A stretch of 49,561 bases of DNA from Eubacteriales bacterium. GTDB taxonomy: Bacteria > Bacillota > Clostridia > Monoglobales > Firm-18. This document shows, one piece after another, positions 18,193 to 26,888 of this stretch (within the stretch, counting starts at the first letter, position 1; each line of letters starts with the position of its first letter). The notes below the pieces were generated by a model. It saw only the letters and a list, made by a program, of their open reading frames with translations. It was not told the DNA's origin and ran no database searches. Both the position numbers and the translations under genes were made by a program. The stretch spans positions 1 to 49,561 of the forward strand of contig JAQVDK010000003.1 of the NCBI GenBank assembly GCA_028697835.1, written 5' to 3'.

Positions 18193-18318
18193 CTATTTCT
18201 CGGCAAAAATTTTCATCAAAAGCTTTATCATAAAATAAAACAAAACTAAAACAGTAAATACTCCAAAAAGTCCATATCCCATTAATTTAAGTGCCAAGAT
18301 AATGTTTTGAATATCCAT
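18193..18318 (-). CDS. OadG-like small membrane subunit of a sodium-pump decarboxylase
   Basis: A 41-codon gene on the minus strand. It encodes a short N-terminal stretch (MDIQNIILALKLMGYG), one strong membrane span (LFGVFTVLVLFYFMI) and a basic tail (KLLMKIFAEK). Start ATG at 18318 has AGGGGGG about seven bases upstream; stop TAG at 18193. It begins 17 bases after the oadB stop. Size, single span and position beside oadB fit the gamma (OadG) subunit, which anchors the carboxyltransferase to the beta pump in oxaloacetate, methylmalonyl-CoA or glutaconyl-CoA decarboxylases. Sequence identity of such short subunits is low, so the assignment rests mainly on context. Confidence 0.75.
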   Translation of the reverse strand: MDIQNIILALKLMGYGLFGVFTVLVLFYFMIKLLMKIFAEK

Positions 18319-18334
18319 TGCTTACCCCCCTAAA

Positions 18335-19480
18335 TTAAGACAACAGCCATGGCACAAGCGCCAAAACCATACTTCCTGCTATAACCGAACCAAGCTGACC
18401 TGCAACGTTTGCGCTTACCGCAGGCATTAAGATAAAGTTGTACGGGTCTTCCTCCTTGGCAAGCTTTTGAATAATTCTTGCACTCATGGGAAATGCCGAA
18501 ATTCCTGCGGCGCCAACCATGGGGTTGACCTTCTTCTTGCTTAAAACATTAACAAGCTTTGCAAACATTACTCCGCCTGCTGTATCGAATATGAACGCAA
18601 CCAAGCCTAAAAGCATAATTAAAATCGTATTTAATGTAAGGAAGTCCTGATACCTCATACTTCCGCCTATTGTGATACCCAAAAGCAATGTTACAAGGTT
18701 TGAAAGCTCGTTTTGTGCGGCCTTTGAAAGCTTGTCCAACACAAGGCACTCGCGAAGAAGGTTTCCAAACATCAAAAGACCGATAAGCGGCGTGCTTATA
18801 GGCGCTAAAATGCCTGATATAATTGTAATTAAAATAGGGAACAAAATAAGCACAGGCCTTGGAACGGAGCCGCTTTTGTTTTCCATTCTGATTCTACGCT
18901 CGCTTTTCGTGGTCAATGCCCTGATAACAGGTGGTTGGATTATAGGTACCAAGGACATATACGAATATGCCGCAACAGTAATTGCAGGAAGAAGCTGCTT
19001 TGCAAATCTTGCGGCAACATATATTGAGGTAGGCCCGTCGGCAGCGCCGATAATGCCGATTGATGCTGCGGATTTTAAATCGAAGCCCAAAGCCGTTGCC
19101 GCCAAAATCGTAAAGAATATGCCAAACTGTGCCGCAGCACCGAAGAAAATCATTTTAGGGTCTTGCAAAAGAGGGGTAAAGTCAATCATTGCCCCTATTG
19201 CGACAAAAATCAGCACCGGAAACAATTCTGTTTGAATACCTGCGTCAAAAAACATCTTTAAAACACCGGACACAACTCCTCCGTCCACATCGGGCATTTC
19301 CCAAACCACGCTCAAGGGAAGGTTGACCAAAATGGCACCAAATCCAATGGGAAGCAAAAGCATCGGTTCATAATCCTTTTTAATCGCCAGGTAAATCAAA
19401 ACTCCGCCGATAAGATACATGAGCAAATATTGCCACCAGTGTGCAGCGAACTCTGTAACACCCTGAAAAAGCTCTGACAT
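18335..19480 (-). CDS. oadB: Sodium-translocating decarboxylase beta subunit
   Basis: A 381-residue integral membrane protein, the Na+ channel part of biotin-dependent decarboxylase pumps (oxaloacetate, methylmalonyl-CoA or glutaconyl-CoA type), which couples decarboxylation of carboxybiotin to Na+ export. Family hallmarks are GIIGAADGPTSIYVAARFA (near 140), the conserved GNLLRE region, and near the end GISAFPMSARIIQKLAKEED followed by NFILMPAVSANVAGQLGS. The start at 19480 lies nine bases after AAGGAG; an earlier ATG (19513) has no such site. Only the beta and a gamma-like gene are here; the alpha carboxyltransferase and biotin carrier are not in the window, so the substrate cannot be decided. 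Confidence 0.93.
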   Translation of the reverse strand: MSELFQGVTEFAAHWWQYLLMYLIGGVLIYLAIKKDYEPMLLLPIGFGAILVNLPLSVVWEMPDVDGGVVSGVLKMFFDAGIQTELFPVLIFVAIGAMIDFTPLLQDPKMIFFGAAAQFGIFFTILAATALGFDLKSAASIGIIGAADGPTSIYVAARFAKQLLPAITVAAYSYMSLVPIIQPPVIRALTTKSERRIRMENKSGSVPRPVLILFPILITIISGILAPISTPLIGLLMFGNLLRECLVLDKLSKAAQNELSNLVTLLLGITIGGSMRYQDFLTLNTILIMLLGLVAFIFDTAGGVMFAKLVNVLSKKKVNPMVGAAGISAFPMSARIIQKLAKEEDPYNFILMPAVSANVAGQLGSVIAGSMVLALVPWLLS

Positions 19481-19529
19481 TAAAAACATCTCCTTGTCTT
19501 TTGATAAATTCATAAATTTTTTATATCAC

Positions 19530-19569
19530 AAAAACCAAGCTTTGCTTTTCCGGTTTCAAACAAAGCTTG
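19530..19569 (-). promoter_or_regulatory. Terminator-like hairpin in the oadB leader
   Basis: On the minus strand CAAGCTTTG (19569-19561) pairs perfectly with CAAAGCTTG (19544-19536) around a 16-base loop and is followed by G and TTTTT. It lies 50-90 bases upstream of the oadB start, with no other gene between, so it may be an attenuator. No antiterminator or known aptamer was recognised. Confidence 0.5.
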
Positions 19570-19707
19570 AAAACATATTAATTATATTAATACATTTTTC
19601 TTCTTTTTTCAATAGTCATTTTAGTCAAAGTTAATATTTTTTTATATACAACAACACAAATAACACTATTTCTTTAAAAATAACACTTTTTAATAACAGC
19701 CCGGTTA

Positions 19708-19716
19708 TGATATAAT
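19708..19716 (+). promoter_or_regulatory. Extended -10 promoter of the lyase gene
   Basis: TGATATAAT provides an extended -10; the -35 position (around 19688) is poor (TTTTAA). Transcription would start near 19723, giving a leader of about 96 bases that holds the two-tier hairpin. This 300-base region between oadB and the lyase gene otherwise shows no gene. Confidence 0.55.
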
Positions 19717-19733
19717 GAGTGCATACGAATTTC

Positions 19734-19779
19734 ATCATATCCAACCTTGCGCCAACGGCGTAAGAGCAAAGGATATGAT
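19734..19779 (+). repeat. Two-tier inverted repeat in the lyase gene leader
   Basis: The outer arms ATCATATCC (19734-19742) and GGATATGAT (19771-19779) are perfect complements. Inside, CTTGCGCC (19746-19753) pairs with GGCGTAAG (19757-19764) with one G-U pair around an AAC loop. The internal loops are asymmetric (AAC and AGCAAA). It could be an RNA element or an operator; it does not match a riboswitch class that I recognise. Confidence 0.6.
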
Positions 19780-19818
19780 ATACCAAACAATATAAGTTTT
19801 TGAAGGGAGAGTTTTATT

Positions 19819-21516
19819 GTGCTTTTCAAAGCTGCAAAGGACAGGGACACCTGGGTTAAAATCAAAACAGAAGGGAAACATCAGGATACAAGAGAGTATC
19901 TGCTTGAAAAGTATAACGAATATTGCAAAGAGCCTATTTTGGAGCTTGAGTATAGCAAGTTTAAAATTTATTTTGAAACGGGCCTTCGAATGAAATACGA
20001 GCCCTTATATTTCAAAAGGCGTGGGCGCCTTAACATACTGGCAGGGCTTAGCCTTATTTTTGACGATAAAAAATATATTTCAGAGCTTGAGGACATAATT
20101 TGGGCAATATGTAACGAGTTTACCTGGGCACTTCCTGCGCATATCGCGGCTTTAAGCTTTGAAGAGTCTGAAACATTTATAGACTTGTTTGCGGCAGAAA
20201 CGGGCATGGCACTTTCCGAAATATATTATCTGCTCTCTGACAGGCTTGACAGTTATGTCAAAAAACGCATCCGCCATGAAATTAAAAGAAGAATTATAGA
20301 CTCCTTTGAACACGGCAGCTTTTGGTGGGAAAATGCCAAAACCAACTGGGCAGGGGTATGCAGCGGCTGTGTGGCGGCAACTTATATGTATATGGCTCCC
20401 GAGCGGTTTGAAAGTATATATCCGAGAATTAACAAGATTATGGACAGCTTTTTGTCAAGCTTTGAAAACGACGGGGCATGCAGGGAAGGCTTTGCATATT
20501 GGACATACGGGTTTGGGTATTACACAGTTTACGGCTCGCTGCTAAAGGATTTTACAGACGGTAAGATAGATGTGTTTAAAAACCCAAAGATTAAAGAAAT
20601 TGCCAAATTCCAAGAAAGGGCATACATGCAAGATAGGGTAATCATGTCTTTTGCAGATGCGGATATAAAAAACTACAAATACCAGCGTGGGATTACGTCG
20701 TATTTAAAGAGCGTATATGGCGATGATTTCTCCATTCCGCCCATAGAAAGCGCCAGAGAGATAATCCCCGACCATTGCCACAGGTGGGCGCATTTTATTC
20801 GTAACATTGTTTGGGAGCTGCCGGAAAAAGCCGACGGAGTAAAGCCGGGTATGGTTTATTTGCCGGATTCTCAGATTTACCTAAACAGAAAGAAAAACTT
20901 TGCCTTTGCAATAAAAGGCGGGCATAATGACGAGCCCCACAACCACAATGACGTCGGAAGCTTTATTTTTGTATATGATAATGAGCAAATCTTTGCGGAC
21001 TTTGGGATGGGCGAATATACAAGGGAATATTTTGATTCGCAAACCCGCTACAGCTTTTTGGTCAATTCATCCCGTGGGCACAATGTACCTATAATAAACG
21101 GGCAATACCAAAAAGATGGAAAGGAATACAAGGCTACCGGGATTTTTGCGGACGAGGACACATTTGAAGCGGATATGGCAAAGGCTTATGGAATGGACGA
21201 GCTTTTGTCGCTTGTTCGTAAATGCGAAATCACAGAAAACCACGTTAAAATAACAGACAGCTATAATTTCTCTAAAGAGCCCGAAAGTGTTGTGGAAAGG
21301 CTTGTGGCGCTGTCAAAGCCGGAAATTTCGCCGGGTGCTGTTAAAATAAAAAATGTTGTTTTAAAATTTGATGAAAAAATGTTTGACTGCACCCTTTCGG
21401 AAGAATTATACAAAGACCACAGCGCCAAAGACGCAGTTGCATACCTTATTGACTTGACGGTAAAAAATCCAAAGGCAGAGTTTAAATGCGAATATACAAT
21501 CTCGCCTGCTGATTAA
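19819..21516 (+). CDS. Heparinase II/III-family polysaccharide or oligouronide lyase
   Basis: A 565-residue protein. The N-terminal 300 residues look like the (alpha/alpha) toroid of these lyases (e.g. SFEHGSFWWENAKTNWAGVC near 160-180, with the conserved NW), and the C-terminal half is the beta-sandwich domain with GGHNDEPHNHNDVGSFIF near 370-387 and RGHNVPIINGQYQKDG near 420. Start is GTG at 19819 with GGGAG nine bases upstream. No signal peptide is present, so it should act in the cytoplasm on short uronate oligomers taken up by the cell. Such lyases release unsaturated uronates, the input of the KduI-KduD-KdgK-KdgA route found 15 kb away; the link is inference. It is monocistronic, closed by a terminator. 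Confidence 0.85.
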   Translation: MLFKAAKDRDTWVKIKTEGKHQDTREYLLEKYNEYCKEPILELEYSKFKIYFETGLRMKYEPLYFKRRGRLNILAGLSLIFDDKKYISELEDIIWAICNEFTWALPAHIAALSFEESETFIDLFAAETGMALSEIYYLLSDRLDSYVKKRIRHEIKRRIIDSFEHGSFWWENAKTNWAGVCSGCVAATYMYMAPERFESIYPRINKIMDSFLSSFENDGACREGFAYWTYGFGYYTVYGSLLKDFTDGKIDVFKNPKIKEIAKFQERAYMQDRVIMSFADADIKNYKYQRGITSYLKSVYGDDFSIPPIESAREIIPDHCHRWAHFIRNIVWELPEKADGVKPGMVYLPDSQIYLNRKKNFAFAIKGGHNDEPHNHNDVGSFIFVYDNEQIFADFGMGEYTREYFDSQTRYSFLVNSSRGHNVPIINGQYQKDGKEYKATGIFADEDTFEADMAKAYGMDELLSLVRKCEITENHVKITDSYNFSKEPESVVERLVALSKPEISPGAVKIKNVVLKFDEKMFDCTLSEELYKDHSAKDAVAYLIDLTVKNPKAEFKCEYTISPAD

Positions 21517-21522
21517 TCATTT

Positions 21523-21567
21523 AAAAAGTGTTCGGCATGCCGTTTTGCATTCCGAACACTTTTTTTG
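21523..21567 (+). terminator. Terminator of the lyase gene
   Basis: AAAAAGTGTTCGG pairs with CCGAACACTTTTT around a 16-base loop and runs into seven T. The A tract at its start lets it also serve the convergent radical SAM gene. Confidence 0.85.
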
Positions 21568-21593
21568 CTATATAAAGGCGCAGCAGAAAATTT

Positions 21594-22673
21594 CTATCTA
21601 CTTTTCGAGAACGCCCTTGCAACCTGATGCAGCCTGCCCAGTGCATGGTCAAAAAACGCCTTGCAGCTTTGGCAGAAGTAATTTTTGCCCTCTATCCTGT
21701 CCCGCCTGCAGCCGTTTCGGCAGATAAAGGCATATTCGCACGATTTGCACTCCGGCGGAACATACACGGACTTTTCAATAAAAGACCTTGACACTTCACC
21801 TTCCGCCATTTCCTTAAAGCTGTCGCCCACTTTTCCTATTTTGTATTTGTCTATAACATAAAAATCGCAAGGATATATTCCTCCGTCCGCTTCCACCACA
21901 AATTGGCAGGAGCAAATACCGTTCATACTGCAGCTTTCCGGAGGATTTCCCATCAGCATGGACACGAAATTGTCAAAGTGGCGTATGCTGATGTAATTGC
22001 CATTTGCCAAGTCATTATACCACAGGTCAAAAAGACGTATCAAAAATTTTTCGTACAATTTCGGCGTAAGGGAGTATGGATTTTTGCCCCGCTCTTCATT
22101 AAGCCCGTCAAGACAGGGAATAAACTGTAGGTATTTAAAATTATTTTTCTTGTAAAAGTTATAAATTTTCTCTATATGGCGCACGGTGTTCGCCGTTACA
22201 ACACACAAAATATTGTACTGAGTATTGTATTTGTTAAACAGCCTTATAGCCCTCATCACCTGATGAAAGCTGTTGCCCCGGTGCATATTGTGGCTTTGGC
22301 TGTCACCGTCTAAGGATATGCCCACCAGGAAGTTATTATCCGCCAAAAACCTTGCCCACTCCTCATCTATCACCATTGCGTTGGTCTGGATAGAATTATG
22401 CACCGAAATTTTTTTGGTGTTATACTGCTTCTGATATGATATAAGCGCCTTGTAAAAATCCAGCCCGACTAAAGTAGGCTCTCCTCCCTGGAACGCAAAT
22501 GCCACAGCCTCGTCCTCCTGCAAAAAGGCTGATTTTACCAATTCTTCAAGCGTTTTTAAAGACATTCTTCCCATGTTCTTTTTCTCACGGTTTTCCATGA
22601 GGTCATGGTAAAAGCAATATTTGCAATTTAGGTTACAAGAGCCCGAAGCAGGCTTTATAAGTAAATTAAGCAT
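21594..22673 (-). CDS. Radical SAM/SPASM protein of the anaerobic sulfatase-maturase type
   Basis: A 359-residue radical SAM enzyme. The N-terminus reads LLIKPASGSCNLNCKYCFYHD with the CxxxCxxC cluster motif (Cys13, Cys17, Cys20), then FAFQGGEPTLVGLDFYK. The C-terminal SPASM region has CSCQFVVEADGGIYPCDFYV, CKSCEYAFICRNGCRRDR and CQSCKAFF, giving the Cys set for two auxiliary clusters. The whole layout matches anaerobic sulfatase-maturating enzymes, which turn an active-site Cys or Ser into formylglycine. No sulfatase gene is in this window, so the substrate is open; SPASM relatives also modify peptides. Start 22673 has a weak ribosome binding site (GGGG). The 70 bases to recG hold nothing clear. 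Confidence 0.88.
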   Translation of the reverse strand: MLNLLIKPASGSCNLNCKYCFYHDLMENREKKNMGRMSLKTLEELVKSAFLQEDEAVAFAFQGGEPTLVGLDFYKALISYQKQYNTKKISVHNSIQTNAMVIDEEWARFLADNNFLVGISLDGDSQSHNMHRGNSFHQVMRAIRLFNKYNTQYNILCVVTANTVRHIEKIYNFYKKNNFKYLQFIPCLDGLNEERGKNPYSLTPKLYEKFLIRLFDLWYNDLANGNYISIRHFDNFVSMLMGNPPESCSMNGICSCQFVVEADGGIYPCDFYVIDKYKIGKVGDSFKEMAEGEVSRSFIEKSVYVPPECKSCEYAFICRNGCRRDRIEGKNYFCQSCKAFFDHALGRLHQVARAFSKSR

Positions 22674-22743
22674 AATTTCAGCCCCGAAATTTTAATTTAT
22701 ATTGTGTCAGCCTCCCAAAGATGTAATTTTGCATAAGCTCATT

Positions 22744-24771
22744 TTAATTTAATCCGAATTCCCCTGTTTGTGCAAACATTTTTTCGATTTTGTACCGAAG
22801 AAACCGGTTATGCTCCAAGTTAAGATTTGAGTCGTCAGACAAAATAACCTCCGCCGCCCGGGCGGCTTTTGCAATAATTGGCATATCAAGATAAAGGTTT
22901 GCGGCTTTAAGCTCCGGCAAACCGTGTTGACGGGTTCCGAAGAAATCCCCCGGACCTCTTAGCTGCAGGTCCTTTTCCGCAATTTTAAAGCCGTCGTTTG
23001 TCTGCTGCATGATTTCCATGCGCTGTTTTGTGACCTCGCCTCCTCCTTGGCAGAAAAGTATGCAGTATGACTGGTGGTTGCCCCTTCCCACCCTGCCGCG
23101 AAGCTGGTGAAGCTGGGAAAGGCCGAACCTTTCCGCATTTTCTATAATCATAAGCGTTGCATTGGGCACGTTAACGCCAACCTCTATAACGGTGGTGCTG
23201 ACCAAAACATGGATTTCGCCTTTGGCAAAGCGGCTCATAATATCATCTTTTTCCTTGCCGCTAAGCTTCCCATGCATAAGCCCCACAACATAGTCCTTAG
23301 GAACGGTTTTTTTAAGCTTGTCCGCATATTCTGTTGCCGCTTTAAGCTCCAAGGTTTCGCTCTCGTCAATAACGGGGCATACTATATAAATCTGTCTGCC
23401 CTCGGAAAGTTGCCTGAGCATAAATTTGTTGATACGCTCACGCATGGACTCGCCCACCGCATAGGTTTTTATTATCTTTCTGCCCGGTGGCATCTCGTCG
23501 ATTATTGAAACGTCCAAATCTCCATACAAGACAAGCGACAGCGTTCTGGGAATGGGGGTTGCGGTCATAACCAAAAGGTGGGGCGAGCCGCCCTTTTCCG
23601 CCAGCGCCGTCCTTTGCTTTACGCCAAAGCGGTGCTGCTCGTCCGTGACTACAAGGCGTAGATTTTTAAATTTAACCACGTCTTGTATAAGGGCATGAGT
23701 TCCTATTACAACTTGAATTTCGCCATTTTCTATTTTTTCGCAAACCTCACGCTTTTGACTTAAAGGCTGGCTTCCCGTAAGAAGCCCCACAGTTATGCCT
23801 TCCCTCTCCAAAAGGGGAGTCAATGACTCAAAATGTTGGGTTGCAAGTATTTCCGTCGGCGCCATCATTGCCGCCTGATACCCGCTTTGCGCCGCTACAA
23901 GCATTGCAATTGCCGAAACTGCCGTCTTTCCACTGCCTACATCGCCTTGCACAAGGCGGTTCATAACCTTTTCTCTTCCCATGTCGGAGAGGATTTCGTC
24001 TATCACTCGTTTTTGTGCGCCTGTAAGGGCAAAGGGCAGCTTTTTTACAAAACTTGCAACACCCGAAGTTTCGCAAAGGGGAGTGCCGGTCATCTCAACC
24101 CGGCGCTGTTTTAGGAGCCTTAGCCCCAATTGCAATATCAAAAGCTCCTCAAAAGCCAGCCGATACCTTGCAAATTCATGCTTTTCAAAGGTCTCGGGAA
24201 AATGAATGTTGGCTATGGCATAGTCAATGCCGCAAAGGGTGTATTTTTCTTTAACCCAGTCGGGAATCACCTCTGGAATTTGGTCTATGTAAGGCATGCA
24301 CTTTTCCACGGCAGACCTTATGACATTTTGTGTAAGTCCAGCTGTTAGGGGATAGATAGGCTCGATTTTATTGTCCTTTACTATTTTTGGGCTTGTCATT
24401 TCCACTCTTTTGCCTCGGATAGTTACCTTTCCGTAGTAGGTGTACTCTGCCGTAAGGTCAAAATTCCTCATAATCCAGTTTTGATTAAACCAAGTTATAT
24501 AGGCAATACCGGTGTCGTCGGCAACGGTTATTTTTTGGTAAGAAAGGTTTTTGCGCACGCGGCGGGAACTAAAGTTAGACTGTGCCCGTGCTTTTATGCA
24601 AACCATCTCCCCGTCCTTAAGGTCGCAAATTTTCTTAATGGTGGAGCGGTCCTCATAGCTACGGGGAAAATAGTACAGCAAATCGGCGACAGTGCGAATG
24701 CCCAGCCGCCTGAATAATTTCTCACGACGCTCTCCAACGCCCAAAACGCTACCTATCCTTCTTGACAGCAT
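22744..24771 (-). CDS. recG: ATP-dependent DNA helicase RecG
   Basis: A 675-residue helicase that remodels stalled replication forks and branch-migrates Holliday junctions. The N-terminal wedge domain with OB fold includes LSRRIGSVLGVGERREKLF and VADLLYYFPRSYEDRS; the motor has Walker A GDVGSGKTAVS (near 275), DEQHRFGVKQR (motif II) near 375, MTATPIPRTL (motif III), and SQLHQLRGRVGRG (motif VI) near 580. The C-terminal LRGPGDFFGTRQHGLPELK is the RecG hook region. Start at 24771 is four bases after the fakA stop with GGAG upstream; an in-frame upstream extension would run into fakA. Position after asp23 and fakA is the standard Firmicutes order. Confidence 0.97.
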   Translation of the reverse strand: MLSRRIGSVLGVGERREKLFRRLGIRTVADLLYYFPRSYEDRSTIKKICDLKDGEMVCIKARAQSNFSSRRVRKNLSYQKITVADDTGIAYITWFNQNWIMRNFDLTAEYTYYGKVTIRGKRVEMTSPKIVKDNKIEPIYPLTAGLTQNVIRSAVEKCMPYIDQIPEVIPDWVKEKYTLCGIDYAIANIHFPETFEKHEFARYRLAFEELLILQLGLRLLKQRRVEMTGTPLCETSGVASFVKKLPFALTGAQKRVIDEILSDMGREKVMNRLVQGDVGSGKTAVSAIAMLVAAQSGYQAAMMAPTEILATQHFESLTPLLEREGITVGLLTGSQPLSQKREVCEKIENGEIQVVIGTHALIQDVVKFKNLRLVVTDEQHRFGVKQRTALAEKGGSPHLLVMTATPIPRTLSLVLYGDLDVSIIDEMPPGRKIIKTYAVGESMRERINKFMLRQLSEGRQIYIVCPVIDESETLELKAATEYADKLKKTVPKDYVVGLMHGKLSGKEKDDIMSRFAKGEIHVLVSTTVIEVGVNVPNATLMIIENAERFGLSQLHQLRGRVGRGNHQSYCILFCQGGGEVTKQRMEIMQQTNDGFKIAEKDLQLRGPGDFFGTRQHGLPELKAANLYLDMPIIAKAARAAEVILSDDSNLNLEHNRFLRYKIEKMFAQTGEFGLN

Positions 24772-24775
24772 AATG

Positions 24776-26389
24776 CTACTCCACCGAAATAATGTAATAG
24801 TAAAGCGGCTGACCGCCATAATGCATCAAGATGTCACAGTTTTTATATATCTTTTTAAGCTCTTTTGCAACAGATTCTGCCTCTTTTTCTTTTACATCGC
24901 TTCCGTAGAACAAGGTTACAACGGCACTGTCATCGTCGATAAGGTTTTTCACAACTTCCAATGCCACCTTTTCGGAATTTTTGCCAAGCACGGTAATTTT
25001 ATTTTCGGTAATGCCCATAATATCCTTTGCCTTTATTTTAAGCCCGTCCATTTCAGAATCACGGGCGGCAAAGGTCACCTGTCCCGTTTTAATGTAAGAG
25101 ATGGCGTTTTTCATTTCGTTGACATTTACATCAGGCTCTTGCGTTTCATCAAAGGCAAGGACTGCGCTTATGCCTTGAGGAATGGTTTTGGTTGGTATGA
25201 CAATAAGGTTTTTATCGCTAAGCTTTGCCGCCTGCTCTGCGGCAAGGATAATATTCTTGTTGTTGGGCAAAACAAATATGCTTTGCGCATTCACCCTTTC
25301 AACAGCGTCCAAAATATCCTCTGTACTGGGGTTCATGCTCTGCCCGCCCCTTACAACATAGTCAACGCCGATATCTTTAAATATCTGCTCAAGCCCCTCG
25401 CCCGATGCCACAGCAATAAAACCATATTTTTTAGCAGGCCCAACATCATGCTCCGCCGCTATGGTTTCATTATGCTGAATCTTCATGTTGTCAATTTTTA
25501 TATCTGAAAGGTCGCCTATTTTAACCGCCTGCTCCAACACAAAGCCGGGGCGGTTTGTATGGATGTGCACCTTTACAATGTCCTCGTCTTCAATTACAAG
25601 CATGCTGTCACCCACACTTTCTATAGCCGCCTTAAAAGGTGCTACGGAATAGTTTAGGGAATGCTTGTTTATAATAAACTCCGTACAATATGTGAATTTA
25701 ATGTTGGCTGTGTCAACAGATGCTGCTTTTTTCACTTGGGAGTCCTCGGCTTGAGTCTTGGCCGCTTCAATCTTTTCGCCTTTTAGCGATGCAATAGCCC
25801 CTTCCAAAATAACAACCAAGCCCATTCCGCCCGCATCAACAACACCCGCCTGCTTTAAAACGGGAAGCATTTGGGGTGTGGCGTCCAAGGCTTCCTTGGC
25901 TTTTTCCAAAACCTTTTCACAAAAGGCTATCATATCAGACTCTTCCTCGGCAATTTCCACAGCATACTCCGCCGCAACCCGTGCAACAGTCAGGATTGTG
26001 CCTTCAGTAGGCTTCATAACCGCCTTGTAAGCGGTATCCGCCGCAGATTTAAACGCCGCAGCAAGCTCCGGTATATCAACGCTGTCTTTCCCCCCAAGGC
26101 CCTTGGCAAAGCCACGGAAAAGCTGGGATAGAATAACGCCGCTGTTGCCTCTGGCACCCCTTAGCGAGGCAAGCGCTATAAGGTCTGCAACCTTAGAGAC
26201 GGAGCTGTCGTTTTGCGAAAGCACCTCCCGTGCCGCTGCCGAAATGGTCATAGACATATTGGTACCCGTGTCCCCGTCAGGCACGGGAAAAACATTCATA
26301 TCATCAACTTTTTTTCTGTTGTTCAAAAGATTGTTGGATCCATTTATAACAGCCTCTTTAAGTATCACGCCGTCAATATTGCTTGGCAA
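24776..26389 (-). CDS. fakA: FakA-like fatty acid kinase subunit (DAK2/YloV family)
   Basis: ATP-binding kinase subunit that phosphorylates fatty acids held by a FakB (DegV-type) protein. The 537-residue protein has the N-terminal DhaL-like (DAK2) domain with NVFPVPDGDTGTNMSMT near residue 30-46 and LRGARGNSGVILSQLFRG near 74-91, a middle domain, and a C-terminal DegV-like FakB-binding region (EGLEQIFKDIGVDYVVRGGQ and FVLPNNKNIILAA). The start is TTG at 26389 with AAGGAGGGGG upstream; no ATG fits. It sits 14 bases after asp23 and four before recG, the classical asp23-yloV-recG order. No fakB gene is in the window. Confidence 0.93.
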   Translation of the reverse strand: MPSNIDGVILKEAVINGSNNLLNNRKKVDDMNVFPVPDGDTGTNMSMTISAAAREVLSQNDSSVSKVADLIALASLRGARGNSGVILSQLFRGFAKGLGGKDSVDIPELAAAFKSAADTAYKAVMKPTEGTILTVARVAAEYAVEIAEEESDMIAFCEKVLEKAKEALDATPQMLPVLKQAGVVDAGGMGLVVILEGAIASLKGEKIEAAKTQAEDSQVKKAASVDTANIKFTYCTEFIINKHSLNYSVAPFKAAIESVGDSMLVIEDEDIVKVHIHTNRPGFVLEQAVKIGDLSDIKIDNMKIQHNETIAAEHDVGPAKKYGFIAVASGEGLEQIFKDIGVDYVVRGGQSMNPSTEDILDAVERVNAQSIFVLPNNKNIILAAEQAAKLSDKNLIVIPTKTIPQGISAVLAFDETQEPDVNVNEMKNAISYIKTGQVTFAARDSEMDGLKIKAKDIMGITENKITVLGKNSEKVALEVVKNLIDDDSAVVTLFYGSDVKEKEAESVAKELKKIYKNCDILMHYGGQPLYYYIISVE

Positions 26390-26403
26390 AGCTGCCCCCT
26401 CCT

Positions 26404-26757
26404 TTAGTCAACCCGCACACTTTCAACGTGCACATTTATTTGTTTAACAATGAAGCCCGTAGCGCTTTCAACTTTGTATTTTACATTTTCGATAATACTG
26501 TTTGATGTAACCTTGATATTGATACCATATTCCACAATAACATGAATATCTATGGTAAGTCCGCCTTCATCAACAAGAACTTTTACCCCACGACTGGCAT
26601 TGTCTTTTTTAAGAAGGTTTGCAATTCCGTCGGCGGGATTGCGTATTGCCATTCCAACAACACCATAGCAATGTGACGCCGCATCTCCTGCAATGGTTGC
26701 TATAACTTCAGTTGATATGCATATAGTACCATTACTGTTTTCGATTTTTGCGTTCAC
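26404..26757 (-). CDS. Asp23/Gls24 family envelope stress protein
   Basis: A 117-residue member of the Asp23/Gls24 (YloU) family, small proteins tied to envelope stress and lipid metabolism. Typical segments are TEVIATIAGDAASHCYGVVG near residue 17-36, VDEGGLTIDIHVIVEYGINI and SATGFIVKQINVHVESVRV at the end. The start is GTG at 26757 with GGAGGT directly upstream. It leads the asp23-fakA-recG operon. The 129-base gap to the divergent tauE gene contains its promoter, but no convincing -35/-10 pair was found for this direction. Confidence 0.93.
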   Translation of the reverse strand: MNAKIENSNGTICISTEVIATIAGDAASHCYGVVGMAIRNPADGIANLLKKDNASRGVKVLVDEGGLTIDIHVIVEYGINIKVTSNSIIENVKYKVESATGFIVKQINVHVESVRVD

Positions 26758-26870
26758 AATAACACCTCCAATTTATTTTAATTAACTATAATAATCTTAT
26801 ACTATATTGTAATACAAAATTGCGAAAAATACAAATATTATTTTTAATAAAGTATAATTTTCAGTAATTT

Positions 26871-26888
26871 ATACAGAATATACTGTAT
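26871..26888. repeat. Inverted repeat spanning the start of the first tauE gene
   Basis: ATACAG and CTGTAT form a perfect dyad around AATATA, ending on the first two bases of the tauE start codon. No GGAGG-type ribosome binding site lies before that ATG. A TATAAT is found at 26853-26858 and a TATACT inside the dyad. Confidence 0.5.

Noticed and set aside
24692-25507. A 271-codon open frame antisense to fakA and the start of recG
   Set aside because: Both sense genes have full family motifs; the antisense product is Cys/Phe-rich without recognisable domains or a ribosome binding site.
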